NCBI RefSeq assembly: GCF_000800015.1
Contig: NZ_JUGR01000001.1
Location: 124,001 to 188,000, forward strand
Length of the DNA: 64,000 nt
DNA from: Terriglobus sp. TAA 43
GTDB taxonomy: Bacteria > Acidobacteriota > Terriglobia > Terriglobales > Acidobacteriaceae
Direction: 5' to 3'
Positions 54,513 through 63,157 of the stretch are shown one piece after another. Each line of letters starts with the position of its first letter. The stretch's first letter is position 1. Under the pieces are notes generated by a model. It did no database searches, was not told the origin of the DNA, and worked only from the letters and a program-made list of their open reading frames with translations. Position numbers and translations under genes: made by a program.

Positions 54513-55517
54513 ATGGGAAAGATGACCGTAGTTACCGGCGCAGCCGGATTCATCGGACGCAACACAGTGGCAGAGTTGAACCGCCGGGGCAAAACCGATC
54601 TATTGCTGGTGGATGACCTGGGAACGGGTGAAAAGTGGCAGAACCTGAACGGCCTGCGGTATGAAGACCTGATCCCGGTCAATGAGTTTCTGGATCGCAT
54701 CCACGGCGTGGGTGCGGAGGAACTGCCGGAGATTGACGGCATCGTGCATCTGGGCGCGTGTTCCGCCACCACCGAGAAGGATGCGGACTACCTCCTGACC
54801 AACAACTACGGCTACACACGCACCCTGGCCCAGTGGTCGCAGGAGCATGGCGCGCGTTTCGTCTATGCCTCCTCTGCTGCCACCTACGGCGATGGTTCGC
54901 TTGGGTATGACGACGATGACAGCGTAACGCCGAAGCTGGAGCCGTTGAACATGTACGGCTATTCCAAGCACATGTTTGATCTGTGGGCTTTGAAGAATGG
55001 CTTCTTTGCCAATGGTCATCCCATTGCAGGTGTGAAGTACTTCAACGTGTACGGCCCGTACGAAGACCACAAGGACGACATGCGTTCCGTGGTGCACAAG
55101 AGCTTTGGCCAGATTCACGACGGTGACGGCAAGGTGAAGCTGTTCAAGAGCCATCGTCCGGAGTACAAGGACGGCGAGCAGATGCGCGACTTCGTGTATG
55201 TGAAGGACGCTGTCGATGTCACGCTGTGGCTGCTGGAGAACCCGCAGATTGGCGGTGTGTTCAACTGCGGCGCCGGCATTTCGCGTACGTGGAATGACCT
55301 GGTTACGGCGGTCTATGCGGCAAGCGGCAAAAAGCCGAACATCGAATACGTCGACATGCCGGAGACTCTGCGCGAGAAGTATCAGTACTACACCGAAGCC
55401 AAGCCGGACAAACTGCGCGCAGCGGGATACACCAAACCATTTACAACGCTGGAAGATGGCATTCACGACTACGTGAAGGGCTATCTGGAGCCGCGTGCGG
55501 AGAAGTTAAAGGGATGA
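54513..55517 (+). CDS. hldD: ADP-L-glycero-D-manno-heptose 6-epimerase
   Basis: A 334-residue extended SDR from ATG 54513 (ATG 54522 is an alternative with GGGAAAG before it). It epimerises ADP-heptose for the LPS inner core. Rossmann motif TGAAGFIGRNTVAEL, VDDLGTGEKWQNL, HLGACSATTEKDADYL with family-typical ACSATTE, and catalytic YGYSKHMFD. FNVYGPYEDHKDDMRSVVHK and KLFKSHRPEYKDGEQMRDFV are diagnostic of HldD. A TACAAT at 54500, only 7 bases before ATG 54513, hints at a leaderless transcript. Its stop overlaps gmhA by 4 bases. Confidence 0.94.
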   Translation: MGKMTVVTGAAGFIGRNTVAELNRRGKTDLLLVDDLGTGEKWQNLNGLRYEDLIPVNEFLDRIHGVGAEELPEIDGIVHLGACSATTEKDADYLLTNNYGYTRTLAQWSQEHGARFVYASSAATYGDGSLGYDDDDSVTPKLEPLNMYGYSKHMFDLWALKNGFFANGHPIAGVKYFNVYGPYEDHKDDMRSVVHKSFGQIHDGDGKVKLFKSHRPEYKDGEQMRDFVYVKDAVDVTLWLLENPQIGGVFNCGAGISRTWNDLVTAVYAASGKKPNIEYVDMPETLREKYQYYTEAKPDKLRAAGYTKPFTTLEDGIHDYVKGYLEPRAEKLKG

Positions 55518-56116
55518 AGGAATTGAGCGTTTTACAAAGCAACGTAGCCGATGCCAAGGTCGTGCTGGACACGATTCTGGAGCTTGAACCGCAGGTTGAA
55601 GAGGCAGCACGAGTACTTGCCGATGCGCTGCTGCGCGGCAACAAGCTGCTGGCATGCGGCAATGGCGGATCGGCGGCGGATGCATCGCATCTGACCACGG
55701 AGTTTGTGGTTCGCTTCCACAAGGAGCGCCGCCCCTATCCCGCGATCAGCCTTACCGCAAACGGTGGCGATCTGACGGCCTGCGGCAACGATTACAGCTT
55801 CGACGATGTGTTTTCGCGGCAGGTACGTGCCTTCGGCTTGAAGGGTGACGTTCTGTTTGCCTACACTACCAGCGGCAACAGCGAGAACGTGCTGCGTGCG
55901 CTGAATACGGCGCGGCAGTATGGTGTTGCCACGGTTGCCTTTCTTGGACGCGACGGTGGAGCATGCGCAGGCATTGCAGATGTGGAACTGATTGTGCGTC
56001 ACAACGTGACGGCACGTATCCAGGAAGCACACAAGCTGCTGCTGCACACTATCTGCGAGCTGGTGGAGCTTCGGCTCCTTGCTGCCGCAGAGGCAGGAGA
56101 ACAACCGCTAACTTAA
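55514..56116 (+). CDS. gmhA: Sedoheptulose-7-phosphate isomerase
   Basis: A 200-residue SIS-domain protein, full length. It converts sedoheptulose 7-phosphate to heptose 7-phosphate, the first step of ADP-heptose synthesis. [40 protein letters not shown] and [20 protein letters not shown] match the family, with the C-terminal [17 protein letters not shown]. Start ATG 55514 overlaps the hldD stop (ATGA), so translation is coupled. Confidence 0.94.
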   Translation: MKELSVLQSNVADAKVVLDTILELEPQVEEAARVLADALLRGNKLLACGNGGSAADASHLTTEFVVRFHKERRPYPAISLTANGGDLTACGNDYSFDDVFSRQVRAFGLKGDVLFAYTTSGNSENVLRALNTARQYGVATVAFLGRDGGACAGIADVELIVRHNVTARIQEAHKLLLHTICELVELRLLAAAEAGEQPLT

Positions 56117-56129
56117 GCGGGACAGGCGA

Positions 56130-57035
56130 ATGAGTATGCGTATTGGAGTTGACCTCGGCGGCACGAAAATCGAAGGCCGCGCGTTTGATAACAACGGACA
56201 GGAACTGGATCGTCTGCGCGTTCCCACACCGCGTGAAGATTACGACGGCACCGTCGCAACCATCATTGAGGTAGCCAAGTCGCTGGAGACGCGTCTGGGC
56301 CAGCAGGGGACGCTGGGTGTTGGCATCCCCGGGTCGGTGGTGAAGTCCACTGGCTTGGTGAAGAATGCGAACTCCACGTGGCTGAATGGCCGTCCGCTGG
56401 AGAAGGATCTTTCCAAGGCGTGGGGCCGCGAAGTTCGCTGCGCCAACGACGCCAACTGCCTCGCTGTTTCGGAAGCAGTGGATGGAGCGGGCGCGGGATA
56501 CAACGTTGTCTTCGGCGTCATCCTTGGTACCGGATGCGGCGGCGGTGTTGCAATCGCAGGCCGGGTACACAACGGTCCGAACGGCATTGGCGGCGAGTGG
56601 GGACACAACTCGTTGCCGATGCAGCGCGAAGGCGAATGGCCTGGTCCTGAGTGCTACTGCGGTCAGCGCGGCTGCATGGAGACGTGGGTTGCTGGATCAG
56701 GGCTGGAACGCGACTTTCTTGCTGTCACTGGCAAGGCGTTGCGCGGACCTGAGATCGTCAAGCTGAGCGAAAGTGGCGATGCTGAAGCAGAAGCCGCATT
56801 GGCGCGTCTGGAAGATCGTCTTGCACGCGGCCTGTCCAACGTCTGCAACCTGCTGGACCCGGATGCCATTGTCTTCGGTGGTGGCCTGTCGCAGTTGGAT
56901 CGTCTGTACACAAACGTACCGCAGCTCATCGCGCAGTACACCTTTGGCAAGGGATTTGAAACTCCTCTGCGCAAGGCTGTACACGGCGACGCCAGTGGTG
57001 TGCGTGGTGCCGCGTGGCTTTGGCCGCAGGAATAG
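56130..57035 (+). CDS. ROK-family sugar kinase
   Basis: A 301-residue ROK protein without an HTH, hence a kinase. ATP loop [16 protein letters not shown], catalytic Asp in [36 protein letters not shown], and the ROK zinc motif GHNSLPM...[15 protein letters not shown]. It is closest in layout to Mak/NagK-type fructo-, manno- or N-acetylglucosamine kinases. It follows gmhA by 13 bp, so a role in phosphorylating a heptose or other LPS sugar is possible but not shown; HldE itself is not in the window. Confidence 0.88.
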   Translation: MSMRIGVDLGGTKIEGRAFDNNGQELDRLRVPTPREDYDGTVATIIEVAKSLETRLGQQGTLGVGIPGSVVKSTGLVKNANSTWLNGRPLEKDLSKAWGREVRCANDANCLAVSEAVDGAGAGYNVVFGVILGTGCGGGVAIAGRVHNGPNGIGGEWGHNSLPMQREGEWPGPECYCGQRGCMETWVAGSGLERDFLAVTGKALRGPEIVKLSESGDAEAEAALARLEDRLARGLSNVCNLLDPDAIVFGGGLSQLDRLYTNVPQLIAQYTFGKGFETPLRKAVHGDASGVRGAAWLWPQE

Positions 57036-57054
57036 TTCACTCCTTCACAACAAC

Positions 57055-57094
57055 GAAAGGCCGCGATGATGAATCGCGGCCTTTCACGTTTTGC
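57055..57094 (+). terminator. Intrinsic terminator of the hldD-gmhA-ROK operon
   Basis: GAAAGGCCGCGAT (57055-57067) and ATCGCGGCCTTTC (57073-57085) form a perfect 13-bp stem with a 5-nt loop, followed by ACGTTTTGC. It also faces the convergent gene ending at 57105. Confidence 0.85.
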
Positions 57095-57104
57095 ATAGAG
57101 AGAT

Positions 57105-57542
57105 TTACAGGCTGACGTGTTCCAGATCCAGGTTCATCCAGTCGCCCTTTTCGATGGCAGCACGAATCTGTGCGGGAGACTTGTGCTGCTGGGTCTGTTG
57201 GTAGGCGAAGGCGGCTTCCTTCATGCAGGTGGAGCATTCGGCTCCGTGCAGGCCTTCAAAGCAGGAATGCAGGCTGTTGTGGCCCATGCCCAGGTCGCAA
57301 CGGCAGTAGCAGGGCATCTGGTGCAGGACCGGCGAAACCTTTGCGGCCATCTTGTACACCGTTACCTGGTACGGGTGCGAAAAGTACACGCCTGTCAGTT
57401 GCGCGTCATGCAAAATGGGCGGCAGCGCCTTCGTGGGTGCGGAGGTGTTGTAGGCCGGAATGTCCTTTGACGGGTTCGACCACTGCGCACACGCGGCTAC
57501 GGTAAGGACGGCAACGGCAACAAGAGCAATCACGCGCTTCAT
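57105..57542 (-). CDS. PCYCGC-motif lipoprotein
   Basis: A 145-residue protein from ATG 57542. Signal peptide KRVIALVAVAVLTVAAC, with a lipobox-like VAAC at about 15-18, suggests a lipoprotein. The core carries PCYCRCDLGMGHNSLHSCF and GAECSTCMKEAAFAYQQ, the multi-Cys signature of PCYCGC proteins, whose function is not established; metal or redox-cofactor binding is a reasonable guess. The first Gly of PCYCGC is Arg here. Transcribed alone, upstream of the mscL terminator. Confidence 0.8.
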   Translation of the reverse strand: MKRVIALVAVAVLTVAACAQWSNPSKDIPAYNTSAPTKALPPILHDAQLTGVYFSHPYQVTVYKMAAKVSPVLHQMPCYCRCDLGMGHNSLHSCFEGLHGAECSTCMKEAAFAYQQTQQHKSPAQIRAAIEKGDWMNLDLEHVSL

Positions 57543-57587
57543 GCATACGATCATAGCGCGGTCTGATCGTGGTGTTCTTTCAAAGCA

Positions 57588-57613
57588 GAAGGGGCCGCAT
57601 CTGCGACCCCTTC
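57588..57613 (-). terminator. Hairpin terminator of mscL
   Basis: GAAGGGG and CCCCTTC with an inner GCA/TGC pair (57588-57613), followed on the minus strand by TGCTTTG. It lies 25 bases after the mscL stop. Confidence 0.6.
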
Positions 57614-57637
57614 GGTTCGTAAAGAATTGTTGGAGAG

Positions 57638-58081
57638 TTATACCGGTTGTGCGCAGAATTTGCAGCGCTTGGCGTCCACCGGGATGTCGGACAGGCATTC
57701 CGGGCAAGGCTTTGTAGTGGCCGCTACGGGTGTCTCAAACTTTGCCATCACATACTTCATCGGCATCACGATCATGAAGTAGATGGCCGCAGCGTTGATC
57801 AGGAAGTTGATAATCGCGTTTAAAAACTTGCCAACGTGAAGTTCACCCGGCGGAATGTAGCCCGCGGGCAGGGGACTTGGCGGAACAACGTGTCGAAGCG
57901 TGGGAACGTGGACGACCAGATTGGAGAAGTCCGGTGCGCCAACAATTGCAGCGATGAACGGTGTGATAATGTCTGCCGTTACCGACGCGGTGATGGCCGC
58001 AAATGCAGCACCGATGATGACCGCGACTGCCAGATCAACAACGTTGCCGCGCAGAATGAAATCGCGAAAGCCCTTCAGCAT
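57638..58081 (-). CDS. mscL: Large-conductance mechanosensitive channel with C-terminal zinc ribbon
   Basis: A 147-residue protein from ATG 58081 (GGAGG about 11 bases upstream). MscL features: LKGFRDFILRGNVVDLAVAV at the N-terminus, first membrane helix about 15-45, periplasmic loop rich in Pro, second helix near 85-108 (LINAAAIYFMIVMPMKYVM). Unlike classical MscL, the tail holds CPECLSDIPVDAKRCKFC, a CXXC...CXXC zinc ribbon. It releases osmolytes on hypo-osmotic shock; the ribbon may stabilise the cytoplasmic bundle or sense metal or redox state (inference). Confidence 0.92.
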   Translation of the reverse strand: MLKGFRDFILRGNVVDLAVAVIIGAAFAAITASVTADIITPFIAAIVGAPDFSNLVVHVPTLRHVVPPSPLPAGYIPPGELHVGKFLNAIINFLINAAAIYFMIVMPMKYVMAKFETPVAATTKPCPECLSDIPVDAKRCKFCAQPV

Positions 58082-58175
58082 GTGGAGTGTTGCCTCCCTT
58101 ACTTTGGGGACAGCATACATGCCGCGGCCAATTTATGGCAGCGGGAAGCTTTGGTGTGGTGAAAATTTCGCGATG

Positions 58176-58484
58176 TTACAGCCAGAACGGATAGACCAGA
58201 AAGAACAGGATTACGCAAACGCACATCAGGTCCATGTAGGCGCACAGCACCACTCCGCCGTGGTACCAGTTCCATTGTTTACGCATGCAACGCAGCGTAT
58301 CCACAGTGCCAATCAACGAAAGCAGCAATGGGATCACAAGCCACGGATTGGCCCGGTTGTAGGGGAAGTTCGACAGCCAGAACGAAACCAGCAAGCTCAG
58401 GAGCACCAGTAGATTGGCGCGCAGCAGCGAACGCTGGCGCCAATCCACGAATGCAATCCGGTGATGGTTATGCAGGTACGCCAT
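58176..58484 (-). CDS. Small hypothetical membrane protein
   Basis: A 102-residue protein with three to four hydrophobic segments (about 21-37, 47-62, 77-100). It starts at ATG 58484, overlapping the end of mtnA by 17 bp, so it may be translated from the same mRNA. No family is recognised. The many membrane segments make it more likely real than a chance frame. Confidence 0.55.
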   Translation of the reverse strand: MAYLHNHHRIAFVDWRQRSLLRANLLVLLSLLVSFWLSNFPYNRANPWLVIPLLLSLIGTVDTLRCMRKQWNWYHGGVVLCAYMDLMCVCVILFFLVYPFWL

Positions 58485-59562
58485 CGGCTTCAGCTTTAAC
58501 TGCGGCCTCCATGGCGCGCATGCTCTCGTCGTACGGCGGATACAGAACGCCGCGCTCGGTAATGATGGCGGTCACGTACTTTGCCGGAGTTACGTCGAAG
58601 GCAGGGTTTTCAATGCCGCAGCCGTCCGGCGTCATCTGCTTGCCGTTGGAGTGCGTTACTTCGTAGGCGCTGCGTTCTTCAATGGGAATGTCATCGCCGT
58701 GCTTCGTCGCCATGTCCACGGTGGACCAGGGTGCAGCGACGTAGAACGGAATGCCATGTTCCTTCGCCAGAACGCTGACGGAGTAGGTGCCGATCTTATT
58801 GGCCACATCGCCGTTGGCGGCAATGCGATCCGAACCAACGATCACGGCCTGAACACGACCCTTGCGCATCAGCGCGCCGCTCATGTTGTCGCACAGGACT
58901 GAGGTCTGGATGCCGTCGTGGAGCAGTTCCCACGCGGTCAGGCGAGCGCCCTGTAGGTAGGGGCGAGTCTCATCGGCGAGCACGTTGATCTTGTGTCCGG
59001 CTTCCACAGCCGCGCGAATTACGCCCAGCGCTGTGCCGTAGCCACAGGTGGCCAGTGCGCCCGCGTTGCAGTGGGTTAGCACGGTGCCTTCCTTCGGCAG
59101 CAGTGCCGCGCCGTAGCGGCCCATCGTCTTGCAGGCTTCAATGTCTTCGTCGTACATGCGCAGCGCTTCAGCGCGAACTTCTTCGCGGATGCGCTCGATC
59201 TTCTCGGCTTCCGAAAGGTTCGTGGGCTGCTTGTCGACAAGCTGGTAATACAGCACGCGGATGCGCTCAATTGCCCAGAACAGGTTCACGGCGGTGGGGC
59301 GAGTGGCGGCCAACACCTTGGCCATCTCGTCCACATCCTTGCTCAGCGCAGCAACGGTGGTCGAAGGCGAGTTCTGGATACCCAATGCCATGCCCATAGC
59401 GGCGGAGACGCCGATGGCCGGAGCGCCGCGGACAATCATGTCGCGGATGACGGTGGCAACGTCCTGATAGCTGGTGGCGAGTACGTACGTTTCTTCAAGC
59501 GGAAGCTTCGTCTGATCGAGGAAGCGAACGCCCTGGTCGGTCCATTCGAGAGTAGGAATCAT
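58468..59562 (-). CDS. mtnA: S-methyl-5-thioribose-1-phosphate isomerase
   Basis: A 364-residue protein from ATG 59562. It converts methylthioribose 1-phosphate to the ribulose form in methionine salvage. Family elements: [37 protein letters not shown], catalytic Cys in [37 protein letters not shown], and catalytic Asp in [20 protein letters not shown]. No other salvage gene is near. The eIF2B-like fold is complete. Confidence 0.94.
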   Translation of the reverse strand: MIPTLEWTDQGVRFLDQTKLPLEETYVLATSYQDVATVIRDMIVRGAPAIGVSAAMGMALGIQNSPSTTVAALSKDVDEMAKVLAATRPTAVNLFWAIERIRVLYYQLVDKQPTNLSEAEKIERIREEVRAEALRMYDEDIEACKTMGRYGAALLPKEGTVLTHCNAGALATCGYGTALGVIRAAVEAGHKINVLADETRPYLQGARLTAWELLHDGIQTSVLCDNMSGALMRKGRVQAVIVGSDRIAANGDVANKIGTYSVSVLAKEHGIPFYVAAPWSTVDMATKHGDDIPIEERSAYEVTHSNGKQMTPDGCGIENPAFDVTPAKYVTAIITERGVLYPPYDESMRAMEAAVKAEADGVPA

Positions 59563-59614
59563 CACCTACAAGTTTACGCTTTCGTGAACGGGAAGGTGTG
59601 ACCGCCATCACCCC

Positions 59615-60460
59615 TCAGCGGGTTTTCGCCATTGCGATAATGCCATATTTCCTTGCCAGAAACTGCCGTAGGGAAGCAGGTAGTGTGGCGGCGATCTCCT
59701 GCCATGTGAGCATCAGTACGCGGCTGCGCAAATGGCTGTAGCGGATGGCAGAAAGAACGGCAAAGTATTGCCGCTGTAGGTCGGGGCGTCGCTCGTCGAT
59801 GAGCACCGCAAAGCGGGAATCGCTGTGATGCGCTGCCAAAACTCCACGAAGGAGCTGATAGCCGCGAAACAGGTTGCGAGCACGCGGAAGTTGATCCGTC
59901 TCGAAGACTTCCTCGAACGTTTCATAACGCTGAAGCAGGTCAGGTCGCGCAGTCTGAAAGTCCGACTCGCTTAATTTCGCCTCCACCAGCAGATCGTCGA
60001 TGCGCATATCCATCTCTGTGCGGTCGTCGTGGCCACCGCGAAGCGCTGTGCGTACGCGAAAACCAAACAAGGGTGTGGTATCGGAGTCGATATTCAACAG
60101 CATTTGCAGGCGTTTCGACCGCAGCGTCTGCGGATGGCAAAAGATGTTCATCAGCAACGCATCGGAACTCACAGCGCAATCCAGTTCGCCACGGCTACGC
60201 TCGTTGCCGTGCGCAATGCGGCTGGATGCGGTGTACGTCTTGCCCAGCCGCTCCGCCCATTCAGGATTGGCAACAATGCGTTTGTAACTCGCGGGATGGA
60301 AGTTGCCGTGTTGGCCGCTCTCATCTTCACGAAACAACACGGAAGGAATGTTGCTGTACGTGGTTTCATGCGCATGGGCAAGATTGCGCGCGCTGATCTC
60401 ACGGCGAAGATTCGTCGCGGATCGCACGACAAGTTCCGGGGATTCTGTCCGCGCAGCCAT
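59615..60460 (-). CDS. Hypothetical protein with PD-(D/E)XK nuclease-like motif
   Basis: A 281-residue protein from ATG 60460 (the frame extends to 60499). Family not firmly known. The centre holds TEMDMRIDDLLVEAKLSESD (about 172-191), where Asp, Glu and Lys are spaced as in PD-(D/E)XK nucleases. A preceding LLMNIFCHPQTL and a helical C-terminus (YFAVLSAIRYSHLRSRVLML) resemble restriction-endonuclease-like proteins of the PGN_0703 type. No methyltransferase or specificity gene is adjacent, so a solitary nuclease or DNA-processing enzyme is more likely than a restriction system. Confidence 0.6.
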   Translation of the reverse strand: MAARTESPELVVRSATNLRREISARNLAHAHETTYSNIPSVLFREDESGQHGNFHPASYKRIVANPEWAERLGKTYTASSRIAHGNERSRGELDCAVSSDALLMNIFCHPQTLRSKRLQMLLNIDSDTTPLFGFRVRTALRGGHDDRTEMDMRIDDLLVEAKLSESDFQTARPDLLQRYETFEEVFETDQLPRARNLFRGYQLLRGVLAAHHSDSRFAVLIDERRPDLQRQYFAVLSAIRYSHLRSRVLMLTWQEIAATLPASLRQFLARKYGIIAMAKTR

Positions 60461-60518
60461 GCATTTATTGTAGGCGATGAAAAGGCGAAGTGCGCACAAT
60501 TACCGATAGCATGGAGAG

Positions 60519-60722
60519 GTGCGTACTCTCGACAAATCGAATCTGGGACAGGGCGAAGACTGGTACGGCAATAACGCCGCCGTCACCTGCTTTTCCTGCG
60601 GCAAAGTTTTCCTTACCTCACAGGTGCTTCACCGCAAAGGCCGCGCTTGCCCCAACTGTGGCAAATGCAAGGTCCTGGTGAAGAGTTCCGAGGTTGAGGT
60701 GTCTGAGGCGACCGATCTTTAG
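60519..60722 (+). CDS. Small zinc-ribbon protein
   Basis: A 67-residue protein starting at GTG 60519, with GGAG close upstream (spacing short). Two Cys pairs, CFSCGK and CPNCGKCK, are spaced as a zinc ribbon. Its stop overlaps the 3' end of the convergent pyrE by a few bases. The role is unknown; such ribbons bind nucleic acid or protein partners. A divergent neighbour encodes the nuclease-like protein. Confidence 0.65.
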   Translation: MRTLDKSNLGQGEDWYGNNAAVTCFSCGKVFLTSQVLHRKGRACPNCGKCKVLVKSSEVEVSEATDL

Positions 60723-61327
60723 CTCTGCCGCAACTTCTCCGCGCGCACGTCGCTTGCTGTGAACACGCTGACGAACGGCGCATCGCCGATTGCGGCTTCA
60801 ATGTTTGTGCGGCCACCCTGTTCGCGATCCACGAGGCAGAGTACGGCTGCAACGGTCATGCCTGCGGCCTTCACAGCTTCAATGGCCGTGATGGTGCTGC
60901 CGCCGGTGGTGCAGACGTCGTCCACCACGACAACGGAAGCGCCTTCGCGTACATAGCCCTCAATCTGTCGTCCGGTGCCGTGTTGCTTCAGCGCTTTGCG
61001 GACGAGGAAGCCATGTACCGGCTTCACGTCGGTGTGTTCTAGCGCGTACCAGGCCGTTGCAGACGCGGTGTTGCTCACCAGCGGATCGGCGCCCATCGTC
61101 AAACCACCCACGGCCACTGCGTCGGGAGCGTGTTGGCGAATCAGCTCTGCGAAGACGAGTCCGCTCAGGCGACCGCCCTCGGCATCCAGCGTGGTGGTGC
61201 GGCAGTCGATGTAGTAATCGCTCTTGGCACCGGAGGCCAGTGTGAAGTCGCCAAGACGAAAGCTGAGCTTTGCAATCAGGCTGAGAAGTTTGGCGCGGTC
61301 GGCGGTCAGAGCGGTGGAGAGTTCCAT
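60719..61327 (-). CDS. pyrE: Orotate phosphoribosyltransferase
   Basis: A 202-residue protein from ATG 61327. It makes orotidine 5'-phosphate from orotate and PRPP. FTLASGAKSDYYIDCRTTTL (substrate loop), and the PRPP-binding motif VVVVDDVCTTGGSTI preceded by HGTGRQIEGYV. C-terminal ending VRAEKLRQS. The longer in-frame extension to 61507 runs into the divergent DinB gene and is not used. Confidence 0.93.
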   Translation of the reverse strand: MELSTALTADRAKLLSLIAKLSFRLGDFTLASGAKSDYYIDCRTTTLDAEGGRLSGLVFAELIRQHAPDAVAVGGLTMGADPLVSNTASATAWYALEHTDVKPVHGFLVRKALKQHGTGRQIEGYVREGASVVVVDDVCTTGGSTITAIEAVKAAGMTVAAVLCLVDREQGGRTNIEAAIGDAPFVSVFTASDVRAEKLRQS

Positions 61328-61397
61328 GTCTCTATCAAAACAGCGAGTCGGCCAGTCAGCAAGTCGGCGTATCGTGTTGAGCGTGAGGTGATGTGAC

Positions 61398-61907
61398 ATG
61401 GATGCGGTGCGTTTCTTTGTGGACCAGTTGCAGCGGGAGCAGGCATTGAACCGGAAGGTGCTGGCCGTAGTGCCGGAAGGCAAGAACACCTGGAAGCCGC
61501 ATGACAAATCAATGGAACTTGGCTATCTGGCAGCGCTGGTAGCGCAAATGCCTGCATGGATAGCGATGATGATCGCAACTGACGGTCTTGATTTCGCAGA
61601 CAGTTCCGCACGCAGCAGCTTCCAGGCAAAGGGTTCGGACTCAACCGCAGCCTTGCTGAAACTGGCCGAGGATTCCGCCGCGAAAGGGAAGTCCGCTCTT
61701 GAAGGCACAAACGAAGACCACCTGAACGGTACCTGGAATTTCCGCATGGGTGACAAGGTGTTGGGCGGTGGCACTCGAATTCAGCAGATCGCCGATACCT
61801 TCACCCACATGACCCATCATCGCGGCCAATTGACGGTCTACCTGCGCCTGCTTGGAGTGAATGTGCCTTCGACGTACGGTCCAAGCGCGGATGAGAAGGT
61901 CGTTTAA
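61398..61907 (+). CDS. DinB-family four-helix-bundle protein
   Basis: A 169-residue protein; ATG 61398 has TGAGGTG upstream. DinB/YfiT-like bundle with possible metal ligands in KPHDKSMELGYLAALVAQMP (His near 35) and THMTHHRGQLTVYLRLLG (His pair near 139-143). The family includes thiol-dependent transferases and stress proteins; no substrate can be assigned. It is divergent from pyrE. Confidence 0.85.
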   Translation: MDAVRFFVDQLQREQALNRKVLAVVPEGKNTWKPHDKSMELGYLAALVAQMPAWIAMMIATDGLDFADSSARSSFQAKGSDSTAALLKLAEDSAAKGKSALEGTNEDHLNGTWNFRMGDKVLGGGTRIQQIADTFTHMTHHRGQLTVYLRLLGVNVPSTYGPSADEKVV

Positions 61908-61928
61908 CCGCTCTCTCTGTAAAAGCAC

Positions 61929-61963
61929 AACGGGTGCAGCCTTGGCTGCACCCGTTCGCTGTT
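61929..61963. terminator. Terminator between the DinB and gap genes
   Basis: AACGGGTGCAGCC (61929-61941) and GGCTGCACCCGTT (61944-61956) pair exactly over 13 bp (the loop opens a few pairs), followed by CGCTGTTTGT. It serves two convergent genes. Confidence 0.8.
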
Positions 61964-61978
61964 TGTATTTGAAAAAGA

Positions 61979-62986
61979 TTACAGACCCTTGCTCACCAGG
62001 AACAGGATCAGGTCCTTCACGCGCGAGCTGTATCCCCACTCGTTGTCGTACCAGGAGATGACCTTGGCCGTCTTCTCGCCGATGACCTTGGTCAGCTTCG
62101 AATCGAAGATGGACGAGCGGCTGTCGCCCTTGAAGTCGCTGCTGACCAGTTCCTCATCCGTGTAGCCAAGGATGCCCTTCAGGGCGCCTTCGCTGGCGGA
62201 CTGGATCGCTTCGTTGATGCTGGCGATGGTCATGGGCTTTTCTGTGTTGAACGTCAGATCGATCACGGAGACGTTCGGCGTGGGCACACGCATGGAGAAG
62301 CCGTCGAGCTTGCCGTCCATCTCAGGGATGACCAGCTTCAGGGCCTTGGCTGCGCCGGTGGTCGACGGAATCATGTTGATGGCCGCAGCGCGTGCACGAC
62401 GCAGGTCCTTGTGCGGGAAGTCCAGGATGACCTGATCGTTGGTGTAGCTGTGGATCGTGGTCATAATGCCGCTGGTGATGCCGAACTTCTCGTGCAGCAC
62501 CTTCACCACCGGCGCAAGGCCGTTGGTGGTGCAGCTGGCGTTGGAAATGACGTTGTGCTTCGCAGCGTCATACTTGTCGCTGTTTACGCCCAGCACCAGG
62601 GTTACGTCCTCGTTCGTGGCAGGAGCGGAGATGATGACCTTCTTCACCGTCTCGCCGAGGTGAGCCTTGGCCTTGGTGGCGTCGGTGAAGTGGCCGGTGG
62701 ATTCCACCACGATCTGCGCGCCAACCTCTGCCCAGGGCAGCTTGGCGGGGTCGCGCTCGGCGAAAACCTTGATCTTCTTGCCGTTGACGCTGATGTAGTC
62801 GTCGCCAGCTTCGATCTCGTGCTTCAGATTGCCGAGAATCGAGTCGTACTTCAGCAGGTGAGCCAGCGTTGAAGGGCTGGTCAAATCGTTGACGGCCACA
62901 AACTCGATTTCAGGATTATCGATTGCGGTGCGGAAGACGTTGCGGCCGATACGGCCAAATCCGTTAATGCCTACCTTTACTGCCAT
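61979..62986 (-). CDS. gap: Glyceraldehyde-3-phosphate dehydrogenase
   Basis: A 335-residue GAPDH. NAD-binding start VGINGFGRIGRNVFR, catalytic Cys in SNASCTTNGLAPV near 152, His in TIHSYTNDQ, and the C-terminal SWYDNEWGYSSRV. The residue after the first beta strand (NDLTS) fits NAD preference. Glycolytic or gluconeogenic enzyme. A TACACT at 63045-63050 on the minus strand is a possible -10 about 60 bp upstream. Confidence 0.95.
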   Translation of the reverse strand: MAVKVGINGFGRIGRNVFRTAIDNPEIEFVAVNDLTSPSTLAHLLKYDSILGNLKHEIEAGDDYISVNGKKIKVFAERDPAKLPWAEVGAQIVVESTGHFTDATKAKAHLGETVKKVIISAPATNEDVTLVLGVNSDKYDAAKHNVISNASCTTNGLAPVVKVLHEKFGITSGIMTTIHSYTNDQVILDFPHKDLRRARAAAINMIPSTTGAAKALKLVIPEMDGKLDGFSMRVPTPNVSVIDLTFNTEKPMTIASINEAIQSASEGALKGILGYTDEELVSSDFKGDSRSSIFDSKLTKVIGEKTAKVISWYDNEWGYSSRVKDLILFLVSKGL

Positions 62987-63157
62987 GACGTGTCTTTAGC
63001 TTCCTCTCAGGGTTACGGCGAACGCCGTTTCGTCCGTCGCAACCAGTGTAGCGGGTGCGCCGTGGGGTGGCGCAATTCGGCTGTGTGAAACCCTGGGGAG
63101 CCATCAAAGGTTCCCATCGGGTTTGGCCTGAGCCGCGTGGTGTGTTACAAACCGGCT

